Assembly: GCF_002288925.2 (NCBI RefSeq)
Contig: NW_022098001.1
Coordinates: 4,488,163-4,552,162 of the forward strand
Direction of reading: 5' to 3'
Length of the DNA: 64,000 bases
Source of the DNA: Delphinapterus leucas
Taxonomy: Eukaryota; Chordata; Mammalia; Artiodactyla; Monodontidae
Shown here: piece after piece, positions 35,270 through 45,869 of the stretch
How the letters are laid out: each line of letters starts with the position of its first letter
Numbering within the stretch: position 1 is the first letter of the stretch
Program-made: the position numbers and the translations under genes
The notes under the pieces: generated by a model
The model's database searches: none
Seen by the model: only the letters and a program-made list of their open reading frames with translations
What the model was told of the DNA's origin: nothing

Positions 35270-35564
35270 CAGGATTTGGCAAACCACAGCCCACGGGCCT
35301 AATCTGACCCATCAATCATTTTTGTACAGTCATGAGCTAAGAATGGTTTTTACATTTTTAAATGGTTAAACAATATAAGAATAACATTTCATGATATATG
35401 AATATCATAAGAAATTCAAATTTCTGTGTCTATAAATAAATTCGAAATTTCGCCAATAAAAATTTTGTGGACTTTTTTTTAGCTTTTAAGTACACACATA
35501 ATATTCTTCATTTTCCCTCTTGGTCCTCAAACTAATTTGGACAGAAAATCTCTACCAACTCCTG
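35270..35564. mobile_element. hAT-type non-autonomous element
   Basis: It begins CAGGATTTGGCAAACCACAGCC and ends TCTACCAACTCCTG, degraded forms of the CAGGGGTCGGCAAAC terminal inverted repeat. The interior has GGGCCTAATCTGACCC, GAGCTAAGAATGGTTTTTACA and TTTAAATGGTTAAA blocks. The 8-bp flanks do not match well. The family name is not recalled. Confidence 0.7.
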
Positions 35565-35572
35565 GCCTAGGC

Positions 35573-35760
35573 CAATGGTCCTCAGATTTTGGCATGCATG
35601 AGATATCCCTGGAGGGCTTGTTAAACCATAGATTGTTTGGTTCTATGCCTAGAGTTTTGATTCAGTAGTTCTTGGGCAGGCCTTGAAAATTGGTACTTCT
35701 AACAAGTTCCCAGGTAATGCCGTCGCTGTTGGTCCAGAGACCACACTCTGAAAACCGTTG
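35573..35760 (+). mobile_element. MER5A hAT element, near full length
   Basis: Terminal inverted repeats CAATGGTCCTCAGATTTT and CTCTGAAAACCGTTG. Interior GGAGGGCTTGTTAAACCATAG, TCTAACAAGTTCCCAGGTAATGC and GACCACACTCTG follow MER5A. Flanks GCCTAGGC (35565-35572) and ACCTAGGT (35761-35768) match 6 of 8, with the hAT-typical central CTAG. Confidence 0.88.
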
Positions 35761-36480
35761 ACCTAGGTATCTTGTTCAAGGGGCAATGTGAAAGGCCAAA
35801 GGTACAGAAGGAGAGAGAGGACATTCTAAGTAGAGGGCATATGGAAAGGCCTGGAAGTAAGGAAAATGGCAAAGTCCTATGTGATAGATTCAGAAGGACT
35901 GATGATAATGGCCCTTATGAAGGCAAAAGCACTGGGGACAGAGATAGATTCAAGATGTCATTCAAGGATGGCACTGTGGTCTTCTGGCTTTGGGAATGGA
36001 TAGATGGTGGTGGTTTTCACTGAAAAGTATAATGCAAAAGGAGTAGCTGACTTGGAAGGAAAGTTGCAAAATTCAGTCTTAGATATGTTGAGTTTGAGAT
36101 GACTGGTGGTTACTTTTTTGGCAGCAGCTTAGAAGTGGGATCCATGTTAAAGCTACAGATTTGGAAGTGACTGCCCTACTTATGCCCTAGATATGGATGA
36201 GATGACAGAAAGCATGTAGGATGAGTAGAAGTCAAAGCTGAGAAAATCTTAGGGAACACCAACGTTAAGGAGGTCTCAAGTGGATGGAAAAGAGGGCAAG
36301 TAGAACAATATACAGATAGTTGCACAAGAGATATGGTTATATGGGAGGTCAGATAAGTTAAGGAATAAGTGGCCCATGGATCTAGTAGGCAAGATAATTC
36401 AGAAAATTGAGAAGTTTGGTACTGTAGCAAGGGGGTAAATCAGAGGAAATACAGGGACATAATTTCTAGAAGGTTTGCTG

Positions 36481-38699
36481 TAAAGGAAAGAGAGACAAGG
36501 GACTGTACTTAGAGGTCACATAAGCTATAAATAAGAGGACAGATTAACTGCTTGTCTCTCTATTGATAGATCAATCTATTGAAGATAATATTGTAAAGGG
36601 CTTGCAGTAAAAGGTGATGGTTTGGCATATCACTTTGGGACCAAGTGGAACTGAGGCCAAGATGGGAGAGTCTGATAAGCACAGCCTACAGTCTGTAAGT
36701 GTCTGTCACAATCTTGGCATGACAACATCAGGTGATGTCACAAGTAGAGCAAAAGATGTACTTCTCTTATCACTCGCAGTGCGTGTTGTGTGATATGAGG
36801 TAAGAAGATTGTTCGAATCTCAAGGTATAAACTGTGAAAGAATGGGGCCTTCATCATCTTTTTTCAAGGGCTTAATCTAGAAATAATTGTCACTTATAAG
36901 CATTTGCTTTTCCGAAAAGAGTCCGATCCTTTCTACATCCCACCACCAGAATTTCTAGCACAGATCAGTACCTCCAAGAAACATGCAGAGTTTTCTTTGT
37001 ATACAAAGTATCTGCTAAATTAAATGCTGGAATGTCGAAAAATGAGAAGCTCAGAGCTTCGTATGAGGCCAAACTACTAACTAGTAATCTTAGGATCAAC
37101 CTATATTCTGTAAGAACAAACTTTTAATTTGCAATGAAAGTCATTAAGAGAAAATAATTAGACTTACAGCATTTCCAAGACAAGGTATATTTAAACACAT
37201 TTAAGTCCTACCATATAACTTCTTTATAAATGCTGCTTCCACAAGAGGTAAATGATTGAGGTCTCAAGTTAACTCAGAGTCTAAGAAAACTGAGTCAGCT
37301 AAAAAACACACAAAAAAATACTATATAATATTAGGAAGCAAATCCCCTGGGCATCCCCAACTATTGCAAACGTAGGCCATTAATTACTATATATTTGTAT
37401 ATTATATTTTACTTTGAAGTGTCTTAAATATAGGCTGCATTTGAAAATTATAAAATCTATAAAAATTCTCATTATATCTATTTACATTAATTTCAGAACA
37501 GCAGCTTCCCACCTAATTCTAAACATTGCTAGTAAGCATTGTTAAATGAGAGTTTATCGTATGCTAAGAATTTTTTGTGTACGATTATATTTACTACTCC
37601 AGAATTCTATTTAAAAAAATACAACTACTGCCTTGAGCTGAACAGAGCTATAAGCAAAAAATAAAAATCTCACAATATTTCCTTACTCTGATGGTAGTGA
37701 AATATTTCTTACCTTTGTTATACTATACAGATACTTTGTGGGCCATTTTCTCTCATGCATAATTTTTCCAAAAATAAATATATATTATTATTCTTCATTA
37801 AAAAGTGAAATAAATGTGAATACAAACACTACTTTATATAAAATAATATTTTTCCAGCTTCACGTATTTTAGAAAGATCAATACTATTTTTTGCAGTACT
37901 AGAGACAATCTGGGATTCTGGTAGCAATTACCTGTAGTGGGGTTTCAGTACAAAGTATCAAAATCTTTAAGGTTTTTACACATATGTCAATTCAACATAT
38001 GTAACTGACATACAGCTAATTAGTATGTGGAAAGTTTATATTTTTAAAAAGCACAAACAATGGATGTATTTGTGGAGACTAGTGTTTTAAGATGAATTAT
38101 AATTATTGTCTAATGTGGAGCTTACAAGTGTACAGTAAAATAGCAAGTATATTTGGTTTTCTTTGTTTCAACACAATTTGTTAAATTGATTTATCCCTTC
38201 CATAATGAATATTGTTGGTATATGTAGGTTTTGAAAGACTGGAGCTACGATAATTACTTACAAATGACGATTCAGAAGGAATCTGAAATAACAAGAGCTG
38301 AAGGACACTGCAACTGAGCTTGAAATACAGAAGTGTGATCGTCTGTGTTGCATCTCCAACAAATATTTTATTTTAATTAAATTCAAAGGTTTAAGTTCAA
38401 CACGTTTAAATATTACCATCACTATATATTCTCTTTAGAAAAACACTGGTTTTTGCATATAAACTATAACTACTAACTCATTCTACCAAACAATATTTTT
38501 TGCAAGGTAGACAGAAGGAAGCAAATTCTCTATTCAACGCTGTCCTTCTGGTACTTAGAGTTAAGGGAAAAAATGGAAAATCTTCAAAAATCATTTGGTT
38601 GTAAATAGCCTAATTCCACATATGAAGCATAACAGCTATTCTATCTTTCTTTCTTCGCCATTAATTACTAACAAATTCATCTTCCTCTTGTGAAGTCTG
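36481..38699. other. unassigned
   Basis: AT-rich, no gene or repeat recognised. ATTGATAGATCAAT near 36562-36575 is a small palindrome. Confidence 0.45.
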
Positions 38700-38950
38700 A
38701 AGTTTGTTGCTATTATTGTTAGATGAGTTGTATTCAAACTCCAACAAAAACAAAAAAAGATGAAGCCAACATTGAAATTCATCTCACAGTCCGGAATTTA
38801 CTTAACGGCCAGCCTGTGCACTGTGATAAACGGAATGATGATCCGGCAACATGTCTTTATCCATGGTTTGCTTTAATTAACGCCGGCTTGTTTGTTGAAA
38901 AGATGATTAATATGCCAATGAAAATTGCATAATTGAATACCACAACACTG
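38700..38950. promoter_or_regulatory. candidate conserved non-coding element
   Basis: Not a repeat I know. Six CpGs between about 38792 and 38885 (TCCGGAAT, AACGGCC, AACGGAAT, TCCGGC, CGCCGG) persist in a CpG-depleted region. Homeodomain-type cores are dense: TTTAATTAAC (38872-38881), GATTAATATG, TGCATAATTGAAT. This combination is typical of vertebrate conserved developmental enhancers. A 69-aa open frame (38723-38932) spans it with no known domain. Confidence 0.4.
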
Positions 38951-38988
38951 GCACAATCAGAAAGACACATGCAGTTTTTTGATTAACA

Positions 38989-39027
38989 TTTATTATTATT
39001 ATTATTGTTGTTATTACTATTATTATG
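38989..39027. repeat. (TTA)n microsatellite
   Basis: About twelve TTA/TTG units, imperfect. Confidence 0.9.
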
Positions 39028-40719
39028 ATGCTTTTTAATGTACTCGTCTCACTGTGAGATGATGTAGTTCTTTGACCAAGAGGTGAAAGGAAACAGGACT
39101 GAGGGCAGGATACTCCTTGAGCAAGAATAAAATACAGTGCAGCTTAATCAGAATGAAACAGTTCTTTGGTGAAAATGCTCCTTGGAATTTCAAAATGCAG
39201 GCAACTCCAATTAAATCTACATACCAGTCAAATGTAAAAGAGTGTAAGTCTGGTTGATGACAGAAGAATAAAAAAAATTTCTGAAAACACAAGACATTTG
39301 CACATTATCCAAGAATAGTCATCTTAGGATTTATACATATTTGATATGAACAAATGACCTTTCAAATATCTCATTTTATTTCAATATTAAGATTTTGGAT
39401 AAAGGTAAAAAATTGTTTTTAAATCCTAATTTTTAGTTATATATTAAGAAGTGTTTTTAGTAAGTAATCGTAAGAAATGTAAGTATTTTGTATATATCAT
39501 CTTACACTAGATAGGAAATTTTCTTTTTTATTTCATTTACTCGTTTACTATTTTATGAATACATGTCTGTGGGTCTGGCTCTGTACTCAATCCTTAGGAT
39601 TTAAACATAGTTAAGAAAGCACACCTGCCTTCAAATTCCTTATTTTAGGAATATTAAAATGAAATGCTATAACAAAAATTGGATTCTATTTTCAGAATTA
39701 GCTCAACATCACCTGTTTAAATTGCATACTGATAACCAAGTACATACATATATGTGCAAAATGTATGTAAGCATGGGTACATCTTTGAAGTTTCAGGCAA
39801 CTACAGCTGCAATCTGACTGCTACCCCAACAAAGAAAAAAAGATCATTATTCTGGACTACAGATTTTTAGTGGTTCTCTATTGCTGTTTATGTAGAAATA
39901 ACTCCACAGAGCATTTTTAATAATAAAGGGGTAAGCTTTGCCAGAAATTTGTATATAAATGATAACATCATTTCAGTAAAAGTATAAATGAATCCAAACT
40001 GAAAAAGAAAAGAAATGTAGTAAACTTTTGAACTCACTAGAAGGTCATTTCTTTTAATATTCTACTTTTAAGAGCTACACAAAAACCAGATGAGATAACT
40101 GGTTGTTAGTCTCCTTTGTAAAAATCTTCAGATGCTTGGTTTATGCTGAGAACATAAATTTAAGAAACTGATAGAGCAATTTGAATTTCTGACGATTTTA
40201 GGTAAGCATAAGGAGACAATTTTTTAAATATAAAGTTTTCTTATAATTAATCATATAGTTATATCATCTTCTAAATAGAGAATATTCCTCACAGAATTTT
40301 TGGCAAGGTGATTTACTACAAATATGACCGTGTTGTGACAGTTTTAACTCTGGCCCCAAGGCACCTCAATCATGATCTGGGTACCATTGTTCTATCTACT
40401 GTGGCCTTCTCTACAATGCCCTTTAGAAATTTACCATCATACTATACTTCAGTGGGTAAATTACATCAAAACCAAATGCTTCAATTTAGATAACATATGC
40501 AATATTACAGGCAGCTAAGGTAACACTAGGCTGATATTAAAACACTTAACTTGAAAAGGAAGGAAATGAAGTTTCCAATGGAGAATAAAGTTTAAAATAA
40601 CAACTCATAATGGACCAGAAAAGGTCAAGTCTCCCTTAAGAGAGAGAATGGCTTCGAACACAGGAAGGCTCTTAAACTTTCCAGAGACCTGGCCTGTTTA
40701 CACACAACCTGTGCTTCTC
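39028..40719. other. unassigned
   Basis: AT-rich. Nothing recognised. CATACATATATGTGCAAAATGTATGTA near 39744-39770 is partly self-complementary. Confidence 0.45.
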
Positions 40720-40800
40720 TAATTCTTTACCTAGGGCAAGCTACTTAACCTCTCTAAGCCTGTGTTTCCCTTCCGGAAAAATGGAAATAATGATGCTTCA
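40720..40800 (+). mobile_element. MIR fragment
   Basis: CTAGGGCAAGCTACTTAACCTCTCTAAGCCTGTGTTTCCC and AAAAATGGAAATAATGATG are the MIR central region in sense. Confidence 0.75.
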
Positions 40801-40899
40801 ACTATGGCAGAAACTATTCATTAACTCCCATTATTTGCCCCTCCCTATCTTCCTTATATTAGTATTTTCAATTTTAAATAAGGTGCATGGTTGCCTAAA

Positions 40900-41165
40900 A
40901 TAAATGTGACATTATCTAACCTCTTCTGCAGGTAAATGTGGCCATGTGAGGTAGGTTCTAGCAAATAAGATGATGCAGAAAATGTATGTGCAATTTCAGG
41001 AGGTCTCTATAAAGGGAGACAGAGAACTATACTTCATTCTTTCTTCCTTTGATGGCTGGAATCAGATATGATGGCGGGGTGTGAGCAGCCATTGTGGCCC
41101 TTGAGGTGGAAATGTATGGTTGAAGATGGCAGAACAACAAAATAGAATGAATCTGAATGCCTTAT
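40900..41165 (+). mobile_element. possible ancient LTR-like repeat
   Basis: CCTCTTCTGCAGGTAAATGTGGCCATGTGA, AGTTCTAGCAAATAAGATG-like text, GATGGCTGGAATCAGATATG and TGAAGATGGCAGAACAAC occur in this order in a known mammalian repeat that I cannot name with certainty. Low confidence. Confidence 0.35.
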
Positions 41166-41299
41166 AATCCTAGAGCTGTCAACGAATCATAGATTGCTTA
41201 CACTAAACTCCATATACATTAAGAAGAATAACCTTCTTATATGGGCCAGTGTTATTTGGGGATAACAAATAACAAATAAGTCTGCAGTCACAACGGACA

Positions 41300-41395
41300 G
41301 ACTTTATAGGACTGATGTAATAAATTAAATGAGAAAATGCACATGGATCACTTAGCACAGTGCTAGGTACTAAATAATACCTGGACAAATGCGGT
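41300..41395 (+). mobile_element. MIR 3' fragment
   Basis: GTAATAAATTAAATGAGAAAATGCACATGGATCACTTAGCACAGTGCTAGGTAC is the MIR 3' half in sense. A (GAT)n-like stretch follows it. Confidence 0.65.
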
Positions 41396-41503
41396 CGATG
41401 ATGATGGTGATGATAATGCTAATAGTATCTTGATTAATTCCATTTATTCCAGACATTGTGATTTTAAAAAAATTCCTACTATGTGCCAGACACTATTCTA
41501 GAG

Positions 41504-41869
41504 CAGGGATTGGTAAAATCCAGCCCACCATCTACTTTTTTTTTCTGTACGCAGGCCTCTCACTGCTGTGGCCTCTCCCGTTGCGGAGCACAGGCTCCGG
41601 ACGCGCAGGCTCAGCGGCCATGGTTCACGGGCCCAGCCGCTCCACGGCATGTGGGATCTTCCCGGACCGGGGCACGAACCCGTGTCCCCTGCAGCGGACT
41701 CTCAACCACTGCGCCACCAGGGAAGCCCCCATCATCTACTTTTGTAATAAAGTTTTATGGGATACAGTCACACCCATTCATTTACAATGGTCTATGGCTG
41801 CTTTTGCACAACAACGGCAGAGTTTATATTTACTATTTAGCCCCACACAGAAAACATTTTCTGATCCTC
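41504..41869. mobile_element. hAT-type element with perfect 8-bp TSD
   Basis: CAGGGATTGGTAAAATCCAGCCC at one end and ACAGAAAACATTTTCTGATCCTC at the other match the CAGGGGTCGGCAAAC-type termini. Interior AATAAAGTTTTATGGGATACAGTCACACCCATTCATTTAC and CTATGGCTGCTTTTGCAC are family blocks. TTCTAGAG at 41496-41503 and 41870-41877 is a perfect 8-bp TSD close to the hAT preference NTCTAGAN. It contains the CHR-2 SINE at 41540-41728. The family is related to the element at 35270. Confidence 0.85.
41540..41728 (-). mobile_element. CHR-2-type SINE inside the hAT element
   Basis: Antisense CHR body from the short T-run to GCGCCACCAGGGAAGCCC. TSD CCAYCATCTACTTTT (41525-41539 and 41729-41743), 14 of 15 matching. 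Compared with the copy at 876-1080 it lacks 7 bp (TCGGCAG) near the tRNA-derived head. The 160-aa and 130-aa plus-strand frames over this region are shadows. Confidence 0.94.
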
Positions 41870-41950
41870 TTCTAGAGAACCATGGAGCTGGCATTCTAAC
41901 AATAAAGAAAACGTGTAAAAAAATTAAATGTACAATATAATATGTTGCAT

Positions 41951-42495
41951 ATAAATAAAAAATAATCCACTTAGAAAGTGAGTTAATCATCTATGGAAAC
42001 ACAAGAAAACAAGAGGAGCGGCACCTGACAAACCATCATGAATACTTCATCAGACAGGCACTTATATCCTAATTATGAAGATAGACAATGCAGACTTTCA
42101 AAATGTAATAAAATTAAATATTAGCATTATGTAACTAGACCCCTAAGTTTGACCACAACCTTGCCATGCATCCTTCTGACACTCTGGCTTCCCACACAGC
42201 TTGCTTGCAGAGGAAAAATATGATAGAAACTCTAACATGAATCTCTGGTCCATCTGACAGACTTTGAAGATAAATGAACTGGCACCTTGTACACATCAGT
42301 CCCTTGTGAACTTTGTTTTTATGTGTCAGTATCCTTGAATCTGAAATTTTTCTACATTGCTAGCATCCACTAGATTCAGTTCAAAAAATTATTCTTCATA
42401 GGATGTAAATTTCAATAATTTTTTTTTTCCTGTGCAGTTTGGAGTTGCTAGCAAAGGATCCTGACTTGAGTTTAAAAAAACTAACATTCCTCCCT
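41951..42495. other. no recognised feature
   Basis: No gene or clear repeat. Confidence 0.45.
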
Positions 42496-42826
42496 TGCTC
42501 CGGTCTGACTGTTCATGTTTCCCAAAAATTCATATGTTGACATCCTAACCCCCAAAAGTGGTGGTATTGGGCCTATAGGAGGTGATTATGTCATGAGGGT
42601 AAAGCCCTCATGAATGGGATTAGTGCATTTATAACAGAGGTCCCACAGAGCTCCCTGGTGAGGATACAAGAAGTCTGCAATCATGAAGAAGGCCCTCACC
42701 CGGAGGACCATGTTGGCACCCTGATCTCGGATTTCTAGCCTCCAGAACTGTGAGCAATAAATTCTATTGTTTATAAGCCATCCGGTCTGTGGTATTTTGT
42801 TATAGTGGCTTGAACAGATCAAGACA
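42496..42826 (+). mobile_element. MaLR solo LTR
   Basis: CAAAAATTCATATGTTGACATCC, GGAGGTGATTATGTCATGAGGG, CCTCATGAATGGGATTAGTGC, CTCCAGAACTGTGAGCAATAAATTC and TTATAGTGGCTTGAACAGATCAAGACA are the ordered blocks of an MLT1/MST-type LTR. Flanking 5-mers TCCCT and TTCCT match 4 of 5, consistent with a retroviral-type TSD. No internal sequence. Confidence 0.85.
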
Positions 42827-43479
42827 TTCCTCTACTTCTCAAAATATAACCAAATGTCTTAGAAGGACAGCTATCAAGAACAGGTATCAGGAAGTTTTCC
42901 AAGAGCAGAAACATTTAACTCTCTTAAGTTCTGGAAGAAAAAAAAAGTACAGACTCTTTTGTTAAACCAGATTCATTAAAACACCCATACACATGACACA
43001 TACAAACAAGGCAACTTCTTTTAAGAACACTTTACAAGTTAACTTCAAAGATCAGACATTTAAAATACATAAATTCAGAGAAGTCATGCATCCTGTCTCA
43101 AGGAGCAACGGTAAAATATTAGGACTAGACATCGGTAAGGTGCTTACTGAATAGTAGAGCCCATACCATACAGTTCAAGTGACTTCTTAGGAGATTAATG
43201 CTTTCTCAAAGCTGAAAGTAGGATTATGAGTCAGGCAGAGAAAAAAAGTGACAATCAGAAAGATCCATTTCTGAAAAGTTTTTTAAAAGATGCCTCCATT
43301 TTCTCATTCTGGCCTGCTTTCCATGTGAATCATCCACAGCTCAGGTGACGTATCTCTGTGTTATTGAACTTGCTCCAGCATCTAAATCAGGCCACATTTA
43401 GTCAAATAGATGGTAAGCATAAGTCATAATGTACCAGTAATGCCTTAAATTTTTATGAAATAAGCTGAAATCACTCCCT
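42827..43479. other. unassigned
   Basis: No gene or repeat recognised. Confidence 0.45.
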
Positions 43480-43890
43480 CTCCTCGTTTTCCTCCTGTCT
43501 TCCTGACAGTTCCTTCTCAGTTTCTTTGGCTGGACCCTCTTAGCCCGATCCTTCCTTAAATATAAGTGCTACACTGTTCTTTCCCTTTTGATAGTCCACA
43601 ACTTTCTTACTCAATATTCTTTTTTATCTTTTTTAAAGTTTTTATTGGGGTATAGTTGTCAATATTCTTCTCTATTCCCATTGCTCTCAAAATCTTTAAC
43701 AGAGTCCTGAGGCTTCTCTTTAAAGCCGCTAGTTGCTCTCCTGTCTCCTCAATCTCTGTTCCCCCTGCTTTGTTTCAAGATCTCATCATTTTTTTGCTAG
43801 GATTATTGCTTTAGTCTCCTAACATATTGTTCAGGCCTACACTCCGTCACAAGGTGGCTATAATGGGAACTTCGTTAAAATGCACATCTG
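43480..43890 (+). mobile_element. L2-like pyrimidine-rich LINE fragment
   Basis: TCCTCCTGTCTTCCTGACAG, TTGCTAGGATTATTGCTTTAGTCTCCTAACATATTG and TTAAAATGCACATCTGACTT resemble blocks of an ancient L2-like repeat in sense. A 37-bp L1 insertion lies inside it. Confidence 0.45.
43622..43658 (-). mobile_element. 37-bp L1 3'-end insertion with perfect TSD
   Basis: A T-rich tail followed by AAAGTTTTTATTGGGGTATAGTTG, the last ~25 bases of the L1 3' end in antisense. A perfect 11-bp TSD, TCAATATTCTT, lies at 43611-43621 and 43659-43669. Removing the insert restores a continuous sequence. Confidence 0.88.
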
Positions 43891-44469
43891 ACTTTTTTTA
43901 CTCTCAGTCTCAAAAAACAAAACAAACACATAAAAACCAGTCACCTCTGGACTGAAGCCACTACTGCCTGTAGGCAGGCTCCTGGGCTCTACATTCTGTC
44001 ACCCTGGGTATTTGTGGCCACATGTGATTAACAATTAACTAAGCCCATTTCCTGAAGCCAGGTACCTCTAAGACCTAAACTTCCCAACATATCAGGTTAC
44101 TAGGAAAACTTGTTTGTCTTTACCTGGGCTTTAGGTGGTAAAAATACATATATTTCTAAGGGTGTATCAGCATTGGTCTATCAGTATGCCTTCATCAGGG
44201 TTTAGGGCTAGAATTTATGCTATGTTTATTCTGAAAAGCCAACCTCTGAAAAATTGGGACCAAAAATAGCCCAAGCTGGTAATATCCCTTAGGCAGCTGA
44301 CAGAAGCAAATATAAAAACTGTTCTAGAAAGATGTGTTCCCAAAACACCCAGGATTTGCACAGTCCCTTTAAAATAAGACCACAATCCAAAATTAGAAAA
44401 TATACAGATAAAGACATAGGTTCATCAGACCAATAATAAAACAAGATTGGGCCCCCAGCAACTTCTGGT
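43891..44469. other. unassigned
   Basis: No gene or repeat recognised. Confidence 0.45.
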
Positions 44470-44640
44470 GATGATGATAATAATAATAGTCAATATTTAC
44501 TGAGGAATTACTATGTGCCAGGCACTGTTCTAAGGACATTTCATGAATTCATTCATTTAATGCCCATAGTAACTCAATGAGTAGGTACAACTATCTCCTT
44601 TTACACTTGAGGAAACTGATTAGAAACTAGTAGATAGATG
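44470..44640 (-). mobile_element. MIR SINE
   Basis: ATTACTATGTGCCAGGCACTGTTCTAAG, CATTTAATGCCCATAGTAACTC and TTTACACTTGAGGAAACTGA are antisense MIR. A GAT/AAT simple stretch precedes it. Confidence 0.85.
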
Positions 44641-45869
44641 CAAAAAAAGTGTATTTAAAATAATTAATGATGTAAAAGGAGTAATAAAAAAACTCCATAC
44701 CATTAAAATAAATCACTATTAAAACAACAGTCAGACTTGAAGAAAAATTTAATTTCTAGACATTTAAATTTAAAAAAATCCTCAGGGGAAAATTTAACTT
44801 CTGTATTAAAATATAAGAAGGGCAGAATTAATAGTTCATATCTAGCAAGTTCCAGGCAAAGAGAATAGTGAGACTAGAGGAAAATAAATATTTGAAGACA
44901 TAATGGCTAACATTTTTTCTGGAATTGATAAATGAAATGATTCACCATATTTGGAAAACACATATCATATAAGAAAAAAATAAAGCCACGCCTAGGCAGA
45001 TCATGTGAAACTACTACAGAACCTCAAAGTCAAAAAAAGATTTATTAAAAGTAACCAAAAAGAAAAGATAGATGACCTACAAAGGAATGACAATTAATCT
45101 TTCCAATAGCAAGAAAAGAAGCCAGAAAATAATGGAATAATCTCTTTAAATTTTGTGAGAAATTAACTGTCAACATAAACTTTAATATAGCTCGTTTATT
45201 ATTCAGTAGTAAAGCTCAAATAAAGATTTTTCTAGGCTTGAAGGTTCTGAGGGTTCACTGCTTGGAGAACATCACAGAGGGAAATACTAATTTTTTTCAG
45301 GAATAAGAAACTAAAAGAGTGAAATGCAAAAAGCAATAGGAACAAAGAGCCCAGGTAAATTAGCAGAGTACATCTATATAAATATTTCATGTATAACACA
45401 ATAATAGTAAATTTCTAAAACACTAGAAAACAAGATCATGTAAAACAAGAAAACGTCCTGGGGATTAAATTATTCTAAAGTCTTAGCATTGTTTGTCGGA
45501 AGAATATAGATGTTGTTTAATGATAGACTTCGTTGTTGTTGAAGTATCAAGATAAACATGTAAAGGAAACCACCAAATAATAGAAATAAAAATAGATATC
45601 TTCCAAGTTGGTAAAGAAAAAAGATAAATTTTTTAAAAGTTGACAAAAAATGTTTGTAAAAAGAGGGTAAAAAAGAATGAAAGAATGTATAATATACAAA
45701 ATTGTATGGTAGAAATAAATAGAAGGAGATCCATAATCACAATGAACACAAACAGAAGAAATATCCAGTTAATGGACAAAGAATCTGAGTTTAAGTTTTT
45801 AAAAAATCTGCCTATATAGTACATTGAGGAGGCCCACCTAAAATTAAAAAAATTAAAGGTAAAGGAATA

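Larger units (their letters stand above)
35110..36480 (-). mobile_element. L2-like ancient repeat split by two hAT elements
   Basis: CAGGTACAATGCTTTCTGCTG, TGCCCACAAGGAGAAG, ACAAACAGATGACGAAAAAG, then after the insertions GTGAAAGGCCAAAGGTACAG, CTTAGATATGTTGAGTTTGAG and GGGAACACCAACGTTAAGGAGG. These blocks appear in this order in a widespread antisense L2-like repeat. Confident as one ancient element, less so on the family. Confidence 0.55.
41470..41950 (-). mobile_element. L2 LINE fragment, host of a nested hAT and SINE
   Basis: Outside the hAT element, CCTACTATGTGCCAGACACTATTCTAGAG joins directly to AACCATGGAGCTGGCATTCTAAC when the insertion is removed. That gives a continuous antisense L2 3' end. 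The hAT element occupies 41504-41869. Confidence 0.72.

Noticed and set aside
41458..41940. 160-aa and 130-aa plus-strand frames
   Set aside because: They run through an L2, a hAT element and an antisense CHR-2 SINE; no single gene could span these.
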